Numbered from the stretch's first letter, positions 43,232 through 54,710 are shown. The stretch is DNA of 64,000 bases from Methanoculleus sp. (GCA_018433835.1 JAHDQM010000040.1:22486-86485); one strand, 5' to 3'. A program made the numbers and translations. Notes: generated from the sequence alone by a model not told the origin.

Positions 43232-44163
43232 GCTTCCAGCCTCTCGAGGGTTGCGGCCACAAGCATTGGGAGGTTGATGGTCGCGTCGCCGTAGACCGTC
43301 ACGGCGGTGGCCTCCCCGGTGAGCTTGCCCCACGAGCGGGCTTCATCGAGCGTCGCGCCCGAGAGGCCGCCGAGGTCCGGCCGGTCGCCGGTGAGCTGCA
43401 CCGCGTAGTCAAACCCGCTCTCGGTCATCAGTTTGCTCTGCAGAATGTAGTTCTTCGGGACGCCGCCGCCGACGAGGATGGTGCCGGCCCGTTCGGCCTC
43501 AAAACACCTCTCAAGGAGTCCGGGCATGTCGTCGAACGCGCTGACCGTGACCCTGTGCGTCTGGGAAAAGAGCCAGTACTGCAGCCCGATCATCGAGTCC
43601 TGGATGGCGGGGCAGTAGACCGGCACCCCGGCCTTTGCCGCCGCTGCAAGGATCCCGGTATCAAGCCGGCTGCCGATCCGGTTGAGGAGTTCGGAGATCG
43701 AAACCGTCGAGCCTTCGGGGAGGGACGAGTAAACGTCCTGCAGGAACTCTTCGAACCGGATGAAGGCATCGTTGGGGAGGAAGATGTCGTAGATCCTGTT
43801 GACTCCTTCCTCGCAGAGTTCGTTGTCGGAGACCTGGGAGGTCCCGTGGTAGTGGTGGCAGCCGATCGCCTCGATGACGTCGTGGGTGAGGTTCGCTCCA
43901 GTCGAGACCAGCACGTCGATATATCGGCGCCCGATGAGGTCGGAAACGATGCCGCCCATCCCGCCGGGCACCATGGCGCCCGAGAGGCCGAAGAACTTCA
44001 GCGCCTTCTCGTCGCGGAGCATCCGCTCGTAGATGTTGACCGCCTGCCACAGGGATCCCCCGTTGTAGGCTCCGGCTTTCCCGAGTTCATCGACGAGTTC
44101 GCCGACCGTCATCCCGGGGCGCACCCGTGCCTGTTGTACTGCATCCCCATACTTGAAGGTCAT
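43228..44163 (-). CDS. dys: Deoxyhypusine synthase
   Basis: This 311-residue protein has the enzyme intermediate lysine at K237 in GGGVPKNYIL, the NAD-binding VSTGANLTHD segment near 87-96 and the GCHHYHGT loop. It transfers the aminobutyl group of spermidine to a lysine of aIF5A. It leads a two-gene unit with pyrF. A GAATATCATA box near 44187-44196 would place the transcript start close to its ATG. Confidence 0.93.
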   Translation of the reverse strand: MTFKYGDAVQQARVRPGMTVGELVDELGKAGAYNGGSLWQAVNIYERMLRDEKALKFFGLSGAMVPGGMGGIVSDLIGRRYIDVLVSTGANLTHDVIEAIGCHHYHGTSQVSDNELCEEGVNRIYDIFLPNDAFIRFEEFLQDVYSSLPEGSTVSISELLNRIGSRLDTGILAAAAKAGVPVYCPAIQDSMIGLQYWLFSQTHRVTVSAFDDMPGLLERCFEAERAGTILVGGGVPKNYILQSKLMTESGFDYAVQLTGDRPDLGGLSGATLDEARSWGKLTGEATAVTVYGDATINLPMLVAATLERLEA

Positions 44164-44778
44164 GATACCGTTACACCAGCTTCTGCACGAGAGGTATGAT
44201 ATTCATGCACGATAATGGATTGTCTTTTCGCGAGGCCATCACGGAGTGCGTTCACGGTGCCCGAACCCCCGGCGTCCTGCCGGGCATGGGTGCGTCAGGT
44301 TCATCTCCCGGGGGATGCCCGTCCCCGGCACGGTTCCCTGCAGGATCGCGACCCGAAAACCTGACCGGGGGGTACGCGGTAAAAATCGAAATTGCGGGAG
44401 CCCGGTGGTCGGGCCCCCGCTGCCAGACAGGGGATGACTGGTTATTCGACACGGGATGATCCCACTCGTCCCGCCGTGTCGGGAGTCCGGTATATCCGGA
44501 CCATCTCTTTCTGGAGCGGACTTTCGGGCCGGAAACGGAAGAGTGCCCGGAGGGCTACCTTCGTCTTCGTTCCGTGCATACTCGGCCGCGAACCCGTACA
44601 GCCTGCTGCTGGACCCTGTTCGCCCGGGGTGGCACCGTTGTGGGCTGACAGGTCAGAAGACGTACATCTTCGCCGCTAATAGTCGGCACGGGATCACCAG
44701 GGATAAGTTAACTCACAAACATTATAAACCTTTTTTTGTAAAGTTCATTTGATTGACTGGGGGGGGCTCCCGGCTCTG
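44164..44778. other. Intergenic region without a supported gene
   Basis: A plus-strand frame at 44205-44459 starts MHDNGLSFREAITEC, but its remainder is proline/glycine-rich with no recognisable family, so it is not called. The stretch near 44715-44750 is AT-rich (AAACCTTTTTTTGTAAAG) and could hold a terminator for tiaS. I see no tRNA, repeat or riboswitch. Confidence 0.4.
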
Positions 44779-46053
44779 CTACCTGCGGGGCTCACGATCG
44801 CATTCCCGGCCCGATTGAAGCACGGCCTGCTCCCACGGGGAGACGCCACGCGCCAGCGGCCGGGCAAGGTGCCGGCGGGCGGTGGGAGGAACCTCGTACC
44901 ACCCGGGCCGGAGCAGGCGCTCCAGCACCTCGACCTCGGGCTCGCGGCTGCGCTCGCCGCAGACCCTGCACTTGTAGCCTTTTCCTGCTCCCGCGCTCGT
45001 CATCCGTTTTGCGCAATCGAGGCAGACCGGCGGGCGGATGCGGACCGCATCGGCAAGGTGAGAGATCCCGAGTTTCTCGAGGTTGAGGCTCCCGCCTTTG
45101 TAACTCCCGGCCGCGGCCACCACATCGTCCGGGACGAGCCTCCTCGCAACGTCCCGGAACCCCTTGGTCGGCTCGTAGGCCATACAGCGGACTTCAGCGC
45201 CGCCGTCCGAGAGAAGGAACGAAACGTGGCCGCCGGGCCCGGTGACAGGGGTTCCCGCGACCGTGCCCCGCACCAGGTACGATCGCCCCTCCCGGAGCGT
45301 TCCGATCGTTCCCGGGACCAGGTGAGCGTCAGTCCCCTGGTTGGTGGTATAGACCTGCTCGCAGGCCGGCTCCTCCGAGCGGACAGAGGATCGGGCTTTC
45401 AGGACCCAGGCTGGGCTCTCCCCGCGGATGCCGAAGAGGACCGGGTCGGGTGTATGAGGCACCCCGACCACCACGCCGTTCTCCCGGTCCACCGTGTCCC
45501 AGGTATGGGGGTAGGTCATCTCTTCGGCGCGAAAGAGGCTTTTAACGTCCACCTGCCGGGGGGTCCCCCACACCGAGCGTTTCCGGTAGGCGAGCAGTTC
45601 GTAGGTCCGGTCGGAAAAATCGCTCGCAACCGCCGCCGTTGCACCGATAAGTCCGCGCCGGTTCTTGTATCCCCTGTACCGGGCCCCGGCCGACTCGAGC
45701 ACCCCGATCGCCTCGTCCACGGTGCAGAAGTCCCGGAGCGCCGCGTAGTAGAAGTCCGGCGGCGGCCGGACGCTGGAGACCACCACCCCCGGGTTGGTCC
45801 TCGGGTCGTCGCACTCCGCGAGCGCCTCGACGCACGCGCATGTGAGTGCGAAGACCGTCTCCGCATCGCCCTCGGCCTCGATACAGACCGCCGCATTCCC
45901 CCGGGTCTTGTGGATGACGTTCGGGTTCAGCCTGACCAGGCGGGCGTCGACGATACGGACCCCGCATCGCTGCAGCCGCCGCACCAGAACCGCCCCGATG
46001 TAAGTGGTGCACATCCCCGCAGGAGAATCCGTATCATCGATCCCGATCCACAT
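44779..46053 (-). CDS. tiaS: tRNA(Ile2) 2-agmatinylcytidine synthetase
   Basis: This 424-residue protein begins WIGIDDTDSPAGMCTTYIG, the TiaS N-terminal domain, with FDVK-like and MTYPHTWDT segments in the middle. The C-terminal region has an OB-like domain and a zinc ribbon (CLDCAKRMTS and CRVCGERSRE). TiaS joins agmatine to C34 of tRNA-Ile2 so that it reads AUA. Length is as expected. It is divergent from the HTH regulator, with a shared AT-rich spacer. Confidence 0.92.
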   Translation of the reverse strand: MWIGIDDTDSPAGMCTTYIGAVLVRRLQRCGVRIVDARLVRLNPNVIHKTRGNAAVCIEAEGDAETVFALTCACVEALAECDDPRTNPGVVVSSVRPPPDFYYAALRDFCTVDEAIGVLESAGARYRGYKNRRGLIGATAAVASDFSDRTYELLAYRKRSVWGTPRQVDVKSLFRAEEMTYPHTWDTVDRENGVVVGVPHTPDPVLFGIRGESPAWVLKARSSVRSEEPACEQVYTTNQGTDAHLVPGTIGTLREGRSYLVRGTVAGTPVTGPGGHVSFLLSDGGAEVRCMAYEPTKGFRDVARRLVPDDVVAAAGSYKGGSLNLEKLGISHLADAVRIRPPVCLDCAKRMTSAGAGKGYKCRVCGERSREPEVEVLERLLRPGWYEVPPTARRHLARPLARGVSPWEQAVLQSGRECDREPRR

Positions 46054-46100
46054 ACCCTATAGTTTATATTATTCTCCGGCTATATCGATTCTTACGGGTT

Positions 46101-47015
46101 ATGTCGCAGGATCGCCTTCCCCAGATGGTCATCAGCATCATGCTCCTTGGCGACTTCGACGTTTCGGAGCGGTGCAACATCCGTCCGCGGAGTTTCGACC
46201 TTATCGCGAAGAAAGGCGACAACCTCGTCATCATCAAAGTCGCCTCTCATATCGACAGCGTGAGCGCCGACATCGCCTGGGATCTCAATCTGATCGCCCG
46301 GTACCTGGAGGCAACCCCTCTCATCATCGGAGAGCGGGCGCGTGATGCGGATCTCGAGCGCGGCGTCGTTTACATCCGCTACGGGCTCTTTGCCCTCAGC
46401 CCCGAGACGCTTTACGATTACTTCGTGGAAGGGCTCTCGCCGATGGTCTACGCCTCCCCCGGCGGCCTTTACGTGAAGATCAAGGGTGACCTCCTGCGGG
46501 AGGTGCGTGAGGGCTCCCGGATGTCGCTCGGGGACCTCGCGTCGCACCTCGGGGTCTCCCGCCGGACCATCAGCAAGTACGAGAGCGGGATGGGTACCAC
46601 GCTCGATGTCGCCATCAAGCTCGAGGAGTTCTTCAACGCCCCGCTCGTCGAGACGATCGAGCTCATCGGCTACCGTTCCCCGGAGCCCCAGAAGCCTCCG
46701 GAAGCCACGGCCGGCGACGTTCTCATCGATCTCGAACGCATGGGAATGGAGATCCACGCGATGCGGCAGGCCCCGTTCCAGGCGCTGGCGCTCTTTGATC
46801 GGCATACGATTCTGACGGCATACGGCACCTCCCAGAAGATTGTAAAACGCGCTTCGCTCATCGGCAACATCTCCCAGATCACGAAGACGTTTGCGGTTTG
46901 CGTCGTCACGGATTACAAAAAGCAGAAAAAAATCGGCAAAACCCTCCTTATCGGCGAAGAACATCTCCACACCCTCGAAGACGGCTCGGAACTCATAGAT
47001 ATGATAAATGAGTGA
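46101..47015 (+). CDS. HTH regulator (COG1395-like) next to the thermosome
   Basis: This 304-residue protein has an N-terminal domain with FDLIAKKGDNLVIIKV (D33, K46), resembling a nuclease-fold remnant. An XRE-type HTH follows at about 132-178 (SLGDLASHLGVSRRTISKYESG), then a C-terminal alpha/beta domain. It is a conserved archaeal regulator of unknown target. The thermosome gene starts 57 bp after its end, behind its own TATA box. Confidence 0.82.
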   Translation: MSQDRLPQMVISIMLLGDFDVSERCNIRPRSFDLIAKKGDNLVIIKVASHIDSVSADIAWDLNLIARYLEATPLIIGERARDADLERGVVYIRYGLFALSPETLYDYFVEGLSPMVYASPGGLYVKIKGDLLREVREGSRMSLGDLASHLGVSRRTISKYESGMGTTLDVAIKLEEFFNAPLVETIELIGYRSPEPQKPPEATAGDVLIDLERMGMEIHAMRQAPFQALALFDRHTILTAYGTSQKIVKRASLIGNISQITKTFAVCVVTDYKKQKKIGKTLLIGEEHLHTLEDGSELIDMINE

Positions 47016-47019
47016 ATAG

Positions 47020-47030
47020 TTTTATATAGA
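47020..47030 (+). promoter_or_regulatory. TATA box of the thermosome gene
   Basis: TTTTATATAGA lies directly after the regulator stop and 43 bp before ATG 47073. Initiation would be about 20-25 bp upstream of the start codon, leaving room for the GGTGAT ribosome binding site. Confidence 0.6.
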
Positions 47031-47072
47031 ACTACAAACCTACCTTTCTATCGCTTAACAACGGTGATACCT

Positions 47073-48737
<1,665 letters not shown>

Positions 48738-48790
48738 GATCACCGTACCGTCCCACTATGCAATCCGGGGCCGCGATCCGACCCCGGTAT

Positions 48791-48802
48791 TCTCTTTTTT
48801 TC
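48791..48802 (+). terminator. T-tract after the thermosome gene
   Basis: CTCTTTTTTTCC lies about 55 bp after the stop, a typical archaeal intrinsic terminator. Confidence 0.5.
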
Positions 48803-48822
48803 CGTCTTGCGGCCTGTAACCA

Positions 48823-48853
48823 CTCGAAAACCTTCGGTCTTCTCAAGCTCCGG
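48823..48853 (+). repeat. Dispersed repeat copy R5
   Basis: CTCGAAAACCTTCGGTCTTC followed by TCAAGCTCCGG matches R1 except in the palindrome loop. It is followed by CGTCGCACGTTCC, which resembles the linkers of R3. It lies between the thermosome and the histidine kinases. Confidence 0.6.
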
Positions 48854-49068
48854 CCTTCTCGCCCGTCGCACGTTCCGACAGTCGTTTATCGGAGTCTCGT
48901 GTGCTTCCTCAACCTGGGTTTTCAGAAAAAGGATGCTGCTGCTTTATATTTGGTTTCTGGGCGAAATAAGTTGTTCAAATTCGCACGTTCGCGTTAAAAT
49001 CGTTCATACTATATAGCTATAGATATATCTCTCAATGAGGAACCGATCCATCCCCGGGAAGGTAACGC

Positions 49069-50985
49069 ATGAGCGGAGAGGATACCCGAACGACGGTAAA
49101 GAGAGTTGTGCGGCCGTCGTTCCCGCTCATGCTCTACCTCCTGGTCGCCATCCTGCTCGCGATGGCCCCTGTCGTCTGCCTGCTCTCGTTCGTCGATTCT
49201 GCGGCGGTCAGGCAGGAGTTGGAGGAGAACACCGTAGAATCCCGGAGCCAGACCGAGTCCGGAATCACCCTCTCGATGAACCTGGTGGACACCGGGTTGA
49301 AACTCTTCGACAACACCTTAAACCACGAGATGCGGGAAGGTTTCGACCCGTTTATCGCAGAATACGAGCGAGCGGGAGGGGACCCGGGAAAGATGAACCT
49401 CTCCCGCATCAAAGAGGAGCTCGGGGGCAGGATGGACCTGTACATCATCAACGAGGGCGGTGTCATCGAGTATACCACCTATCCTCCCGATCTGGGGTGC
49501 GACTTTAAGGAGATCCCTTCCTTTTATGACCGGATCACGGAGATCCGGCTCGGTGACGCCTTTTCGGCCGACAGGGTCGTCGCCGAGATCTCCACCGGAG
49601 AGCTCCGGAAGTATGCGTATCTGCCCTCTCCCGACCACCACTACCTCTTCGAGCTCGGCCTTGCGGAGTCTGAGTTTCAGCGATACCGCGCGGCGCTGAA
49701 GTACCGGGATATGGTCCGGGAGCTGGTGGACCTGAACCCGGACATCACGGAGATCCGGATCTTCGACTGCCTGGGCACCCGGATCACCGGTGAAGCGCAC
49801 CCCGACGACGACCGCCGGCTGGCCATGGTCGGAGAGGCTTACCGGGAGAGGGCCACGCTTGAAGTGGAGAACGCCACTGCAGGCGAACTGACCCGGTATC
49901 TCTTCATCGATATGACCGACAGCAATTACGCATCGGATATGAGCCTGGTCGTTGAACTGACCTACAACACGAAGGTCGCAGAGACAAAACTTGCCGGGAT
50001 ACTCGACCAGCATACGAGTGTCCTGCTCATCGCGATCCTCTGCATCGGCTGCCTCTCGGCCCTCGCCGCGCACCACCTGACGCGGCCGATACGCACCCTC
50101 GTCGAGGACGTCGATGCCGTCGCCCACGGCGACCTATCTCACCCCATACGGGTGGACGGGGACGAGGAGTTCGTACACCTCGCCGAGAGCGTATGGCGAG
50201 TGGTCGCATCCTTAAAGGAGACCATGCGGAAGCTCCGGGAGTCGGAGGAGGAGAACATCCGGTACAGCCATGTCCTCGAAGAACAGGTCCGGGAACGTAC
50301 GGCCGACCTCGAGGAATCCAACCGGATGGCAACACTCTACCTGGACATCATGGGGCACGACATCAACAACGCCAACAACGTCGCAAGCCTCTACGCGGAC
50401 CTCCTCCTCGCCGACCTCGAGGGAGAGCCCGAGGCCGAGCTGCTGCTCAGGAAGGCGAAGATGGGGCTCACGAAGAGCATGGAGATCGTCCGGAACGTCA
50501 ACACCATCCAGCATATCCAGGGGGGCGCACGGCACCTTGAGCCGATCGACCTTGACCTGCTCATAAGGCGCGAGATAGAGCGTTCTTCCATCACCGGGAT
50601 AGCCTACGCCGGTACCACGGTCGCCGTTCTCGCTGACGACCTCCTCTCCGAGGTCTTTGCGAACCTGCTCGGGAACGCGGGGAAATTCGGCGGGCCGGCG
50701 GTTGAGATCGCCGTCCGGGTGGAGGAGCGCGGCGACGAGGTGCTGGTATCAGTCGAGGATACCGGGCCGGGGGTCCCGGATGCTATAAAGCCGCGGCTCT
50801 TCGACCGGCTGGTTCGGGGAACCCAGGCGGTGGCCGGGACCGGGCTCGGGCTCTACATCTGCCGGATGCTCATTGAGCGCTACGGGGGGAAGATCTGGGC
50901 GGACGACCGGATTCCCGGCCGGCCGGAGTGCGGCACGGCAATCCGGTTTATGCTCCGGAAGGCCGAAGAGGGAGGCGGCCCATGA
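49069..50985 (+). CDS. Membrane sensor histidine kinase 1
   Basis: This 638-residue protein has one membrane span at ~20-41, an extracytoplasmic sensor domain ~42-315, a second span ~317-335, a HAMP domain ~336-390, a coiled coil, then the kinase core. The phosphoacceptor is probably H430 in IMGHDINN; N-box residues lie in ANLLGNAGKF, D563 in VEDTGPG and G2 in GTGLGLYIC (590-598). No receiver or response-regulator gene is adjacent. It overlaps the second kinase by ATGA and shares about half its sequence with it. Confidence 0.92.
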   Translation: MSGEDTRTTVKRVVRPSFPLMLYLLVAILLAMAPVVCLLSFVDSAAVRQELEENTVESRSQTESGITLSMNLVDTGLKLFDNTLNHEMREGFDPFIAEYERAGGDPGKMNLSRIKEELGGRMDLYIINEGGVIEYTTYPPDLGCDFKEIPSFYDRITEIRLGDAFSADRVVAEISTGELRKYAYLPSPDHHYLFELGLAESEFQRYRAALKYRDMVRELVDLNPDITEIRIFDCLGTRITGEAHPDDDRRLAMVGEAYRERATLEVENATAGELTRYLFIDMTDSNYASDMSLVVELTYNTKVAETKLAGILDQHTSVLLIAILCIGCLSALAAHHLTRPIRTLVEDVDAVAHGDLSHPIRVDGDEEFVHLAESVWRVVASLKETMRKLRESEEENIRYSHVLEEQVRERTADLEESNRMATLYLDIMGHDINNANNVASLYADLLLADLEGEPEAELLLRKAKMGLTKSMEIVRNVNTIQHIQGGARHLEPIDLDLLIRREIERSSITGIAYAGTTVAVLADDLLSEVFANLLGNAGKFGGPAVEIAVRVEERGDEVLVSVEDTGPGVPDAIKPRLFDRLVRGTQAVAGTGLGLYICRMLIERYGGKIWADDRIPGRPECGTAIRFMLRKAEEGGGP

Positions 50986-52868
50986 CGGCGACGGGCGGTA
51001 GCGGCAGGAAGCCTCGCCGCTTCGGCACACATCTGGTGCTCGTCATGCTCCTGATAACGCTCCCGGTGATCGGGCTGATCTCGGCCATGGACTATCGGCA
51101 GGTCGAAGAGGCTCTGATCGCCGAGGAAAACCTGCTCCGGGAGCAGACGGAGAAGAGCGTCATTCAGTCGATACATCTCGTGAACGCGGGTCTGAAACTC
51201 TTCGACAGTACGCTGGACCGCCGGATGCAGGAGGGGTTCGGCCCGGTCCTCGCCGAGTACGAGCGGTCGTCGAAAGACCCGGGTGCCATGGATCTTTCCC
51301 GCGTCAAAGAGGAACTCGGGGGAGAGATGGACATCTACATCATCAACGAGAGCGGTGTCATCGAGTACACCACCTACCCCCCGGACCTCGGCCTTGATTT
51401 CAGGGAGATCCCTTACTTTTACGACCGGATCACGGAGATCCGGCTCGGCGATGCGTTCGTGGCGGACCGGGTCCTGACTGAGCCGGCGAGTGGAAGGTTG
51501 CGGAAATACGCTTACATGCCCTCTCCAGATCACCGCTCCCTCTTCGAGCTCGGGCTCATCTGCAGTGCCGCCGAGACCGACCGGTTTGATCCGAAGTACC
51601 AGACCCTTAAAGAGGACCTGATGCGGTTGAACCCGTCGCTCGAAGGGATCCGGATCTTCGACTGTTATGGGAGGCTCATCAACGCGACCTATTCGGAGAG
51701 CCCGACCGATCCCGCGACCGTCAATTCCGTTGCCCGAGAAGTTTTTGAGGTGAAGCAGGACCGGACGATAGCGGATCCGGCCGCAGGACGGTTCACCCGG
51801 TATATCCTTGTCGACCTCTCCGCTTCCGACTACCCCTCGGATACGAGCAGGGTCGTCGAGCTGACCTACAGTACCGCTCTTCTGGATGCCCGGCTCGCGG
51901 AGATGCGGTTTAGCCACGTTCTCCTCGCGGTCTTTGCGGGTCTCGCCGCCTGCTGCATCGCTGTCCCGGTTTCGTGGCAGATCACCCGCCCGATACGGGA
52001 GATCGTCGACGATGCCAATCGGATCGCCCGGGGGGACCTCGACCACCGGATCCGGGTATCCACAGGAACGGAATTTACCCGTCTCGAGGAGAGCATCGGC
52101 ACCATGATCGATTCCCTCAAAGGGAACATCCGGCGCCTCCGCGCCTCAGAGGAGGCAACGCGAGAGTACAGCACCCGGCTTCAGGATCTGGTCTGGGAGC
52201 GGACGGCCGATCTCGAGGAGTCCAACCGGACGGCAACCCTCTTCCTGGACATCATGGTCCACGACATCAACAACGCAAACACCATCGCTATCGGATACAC
52301 CCGGTTCCTCGTCGATTCGCTCGAAGGAGAACGGCAGGAGATGGCTGAAAAGATGCTCTCCCAGCTCGAGCAGAGTTCGGAGGTCATCGGCTGCGTCGCC
52401 ACCCTCCGCGAGGCCCGGGAGAACGGAGCAGCATTGACGCAGGTGGACCTCGACCGGGTGATCCGCACACAGGTGGCGAACCACCCCGCTATCCGGGTCC
52501 GGTACGAGGGGCGAGGGGTCGCAGTCCTTGCCGACGACCTCCTCTCCGAGGTCTTTGCGAACCTCGTCGGCAACGCTGTCAAGTTCGGCGGGCCGGCGGT
52601 TGAGGTCACCATCCGGGTCGAAGAGCACGGGGAGGAGGCACTCGTCTCGGTCGAGGATACCGGGCCGGGCATCCCCGATGCGATGAAGGCCTCGCTCTTC
52701 CGCCGCTTCCGGAGGGGGGAGGGACCGCTTGCGGGGGCAGGACTCGGGCTCTACATCTGCCGGATGCTCATTGAGCGCTACGGAGGGAAGATCTGGGCGG
52801 ACGACCGGGTAGAGGGGCGGCCGGAGTGCGGCACGGCCATCCGGTTCACCCTCAGGAAGGCAGTGTGA
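50982..52868 (+). CDS. Membrane sensor histidine kinase 2 (tandem paralogue)
   Basis: From ATG 50982 the protein has 628 residues with the same layout as its neighbour: spans ~17-36 and ~313-332, sensor domain between them, HAMP, H427 in IMVHDINN, VEDTGPG and GAGLGLYIC. The stretch VIEYTTYPPDLG occurs in both sensors, so the pair arose by tandem duplication and both probably detect related signals. Differences lie mainly in the second half of the sensor. Partner regulator unknown. Confidence 0.92.
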   Translation: MTATGGSGRKPRRFGTHLVLVMLLITLPVIGLISAMDYRQVEEALIAEENLLREQTEKSVIQSIHLVNAGLKLFDSTLDRRMQEGFGPVLAEYERSSKDPGAMDLSRVKEELGGEMDIYIINESGVIEYTTYPPDLGLDFREIPYFYDRITEIRLGDAFVADRVLTEPASGRLRKYAYMPSPDHRSLFELGLICSAAETDRFDPKYQTLKEDLMRLNPSLEGIRIFDCYGRLINATYSESPTDPATVNSVAREVFEVKQDRTIADPAAGRFTRYILVDLSASDYPSDTSRVVELTYSTALLDARLAEMRFSHVLLAVFAGLAACCIAVPVSWQITRPIREIVDDANRIARGDLDHRIRVSTGTEFTRLEESIGTMIDSLKGNIRRLRASEEATREYSTRLQDLVWERTADLEESNRTATLFLDIMVHDINNANTIAIGYTRFLVDSLEGERQEMAEKMLSQLEQSSEVIGCVATLREARENGAALTQVDLDRVIRTQVANHPAIRVRYEGRGVAVLADDLLSEVFANLVGNAVKFGGPAVEVTIRVEEHGEEALVSVEDTGPGIPDAMKASLFRRFRRGEGPLAGAGLGLYICRMLIERYGGKIWADDRVEGRPECGTAIRFTLRKAV

Positions 52869-52870
52869 TC

Positions 52871-53065
52871 TCACCCGATAATCTCCTGCACCCGCCCGAC
52901 CTGCCCGTCGCGGAGCCGGACCTTGATCCCGTGGGGGTGGAAGGACGAGCTCGTCAGGATCTCGGCAACGACGCCCCGGGTGCGCTTTCCGGTCCGCTGG
53001 TCGCGTTTGAGCACGATATCCACCGTCAACCCGGGACGGACGGCGGCCCGGTTCTGCCCGTTCAT
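52871..53065 (-). CDS. YwbE-family small protein
   Basis: This 64-residue protein (NRAAVRPGLTVDIVLKRDQ, then TRGVVAEILTSSSFHPHG) is a full-length YwbE/DUF2196 member, a small beta-barrel of unknown function. It converges with the kinase operon (2-bp gap) and lies 19 bp downstream of lysS on the same strand, so it may be co-transcribed with lysS. Confidence 0.85.
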   Translation of the reverse strand: MNGQNRAAVRPGLTVDIVLKRDQRTGKRTRGVVAEILTSSSFHPHGIKVRLRDGQVGRVQEIIG

Positions 53066-53084
53066 GGCCGAAAATTGTGGGGAG

Positions 53085-54611
53085 TCACTCTCCCCCGTCG
53101 TTCTGCTCCGCTCCGGCCCCGTTCGGCCCCGGGACGGCGGTTTTCATCTGCGGGAAGAGGAGCACCTCTTTGATGGAGTCCTTGCCGGTGAGGAGCATCA
53201 CCAGGCGGTCGATGCCGATGCCGACGCCCCCGGTGGGGGGCATCCCGTAGCCGAGCGCGTTGATGAAGTCGTAGTCAATCATCTGCGCCTCGAGGTCGCC
53301 CCGGCGGCGTTTGGCATCCTGCTGTTCGAGCCGGGCCTTCTGGTCTAAGGGGTCGTTTAACTCCGAGAAGCCGTTCGCCATCTCCATGCCGGCAATGAAG
53401 AGTTCGAACCGCTCCGTCAGCCCTTCCTTCTCCCGGTGCTTCTTTGCAAGCGGCGAGTTCTCGATGGGGAAGTCGTAGACGAACGTCGGCTGGATGAGGT
53501 GCTTCTCGCCGAAGTGCTCGAAGAAGAGCACCAGGTACTCGCCCCGGGTCACGGCGCTCTCGCAGCCCTCGACGCAGTGTGCGAGACCGAACGCGCGGAG
53601 TTCCTCGAGACTCGTGGCCTGGATATCGATCCCGGCGTACTCACGCACCGCCTCCTCCATCGAGAGACGGCGCCAGGGGCGGGCGAAGTCGAGGTCTTGC
53701 CCGGCAAACGAGCAGGTGGTCGTCCCGAGCACCCTCTCCGCGAGGAACGAGAGGATCTCCTCGGTGAGGTCCATCATGTCGTTGTAGTCCCTGTAGGCTT
53801 CGTAGATCTCCACCATCGAGAACTCGGGGTTGTGGTTGGTGTCGATATCCTCGTTCCTGAAGTTCTTCGCGATCTCAAAGACTTTGTCGAAACCGCCGAC
53901 GACCAGGCGCTTGAGGTAGAGTTCCGGCGCGATCCGGAGGTAGAGTTTCTGCTCGAGGAAGTTGTGGTAGGTGGTGAACGGCCGGGCGTTTGCGCCGCCG
54001 TAGATCGGCTGCAGGGTGGGGGTCTCGAACTCCAGGTAGTCCCGCTCGAAGAGGAACTGCCGCAGGAGGGATATGATCCTGCTCCGGGTCCGGAAGGTCT
54101 CGCGGCTCTCCTCGTTCATGATCAGGTCGAGGTAGCGCTGCCGGTAGCGTGTCTCGACGTTCTTGAGCCCGTGGAACTTCTCGGGAAGGGGGCAGACCGA
54201 TTTGGTGAGGAGTTCGAACCGGTCGACCCAGACGGTGATCTCCCCCATCTTCGTCCGGAAGACGTGGCCGACGACGCCGATGATGTCCCCGGCATCGACA
54301 TACTGCCGGAAGAGGTCGAACTGCTCCTCGCCGAGGTCGTTCTTCCGCAGATAGAGTTGTATCCTGCCGCCTGAGTCTCCGATGTCCGCGAAGATCGTCT
54401 TGCCGTGCTGGCGGACGACGTAGACCCTGCCCGCGGTGCTGACCTCTTCTTCGCTTTTGTCGTGCCCGATTGCGGAGAACCGTTCCTTGATCTCCTCGAC
54501 GGTATCCCTGCGGTCAAAGGTGTAGGGGTATACCGTCACCCCGCGCTCGCGCAGATCCTGCAGCTTATCGATCTTTGTCGTGTCAAAACAGAATTGATCC
54601 ATATCGCTCAT
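53085..54611 (-). CDS. lysS: Lysyl-tRNA synthetase, class II
   Basis: This 508-residue protein has an N-terminal OB anticodon-binding domain (AGRVYVVRQHGKTIFADIG) and class II motifs: motif 2 FRNEDIDTNHNPEF and motif 3 GVGIGIDRLVMLLTG. It charges tRNA-Lys. Many archaea have the unrelated class I LysRS instead, so this is the bacterial-type enzyme. The last ~15 residues (GPNGAGAEQNDGGE) are a flexible extension. A second ATG four codons in is possible. Confidence 0.95.
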   Translation of the reverse strand: MSDMDQFCFDTTKIDKLQDLRERGVTVYPYTFDRRDTVEEIKERFSAIGHDKSEEEVSTAGRVYVVRQHGKTIFADIGDSGGRIQLYLRKNDLGEEQFDLFRQYVDAGDIIGVVGHVFRTKMGEITVWVDRFELLTKSVCPLPEKFHGLKNVETRYRQRYLDLIMNEESRETFRTRSRIISLLRQFLFERDYLEFETPTLQPIYGGANARPFTTYHNFLEQKLYLRIAPELYLKRLVVGGFDKVFEIAKNFRNEDIDTNHNPEFSMVEIYEAYRDYNDMMDLTEEILSFLAERVLGTTTCSFAGQDLDFARPWRRLSMEEAVREYAGIDIQATSLEELRAFGLAHCVEGCESAVTRGEYLVLFFEHFGEKHLIQPTFVYDFPIENSPLAKKHREKEGLTERFELFIAGMEMANGFSELNDPLDQKARLEQQDAKRRRGDLEAQMIDYDFINALGYGMPPTGGVGIGIDRLVMLLTGKDSIKEVLLFPQMKTAVPGPNGAGAEQNDGGE

Positions 54612-54710
54612 TGTGTAAATCGCTCCATTCTTCCTGCAGCCCGAGACCTGGCCGGAAATCCCGGGTCGGCGCCGTTCCGGTGAGACCGGGCCGCACGCTC
54701 GCCGGGAAAT

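Larger units (their letters stand above)
48738..49068. other. Spacer between thermosome and histidine kinases
   Basis: It holds a terminator, repeat R5 and, at 49008-49031, an AT-rich ACTATATAGCTATAGATATAT stretch that likely includes the TATA box for the kinase operon. ATG 49069 is preceded by GGAAGGT. No gene is seen. Confidence 0.5.

Noticed and set aside
44205..44459. Possible gene starting MHDNGLSFREAITEC
   Set aside because: Only the first residues look plausible; the rest is Pro/Gly-rich and no ribosome site or family is seen.
44749..46062. Plus-strand 437-codon frame opposite tiaS
   Set aside because: Shadow frame; TiaS domains are intact on the minus strand.
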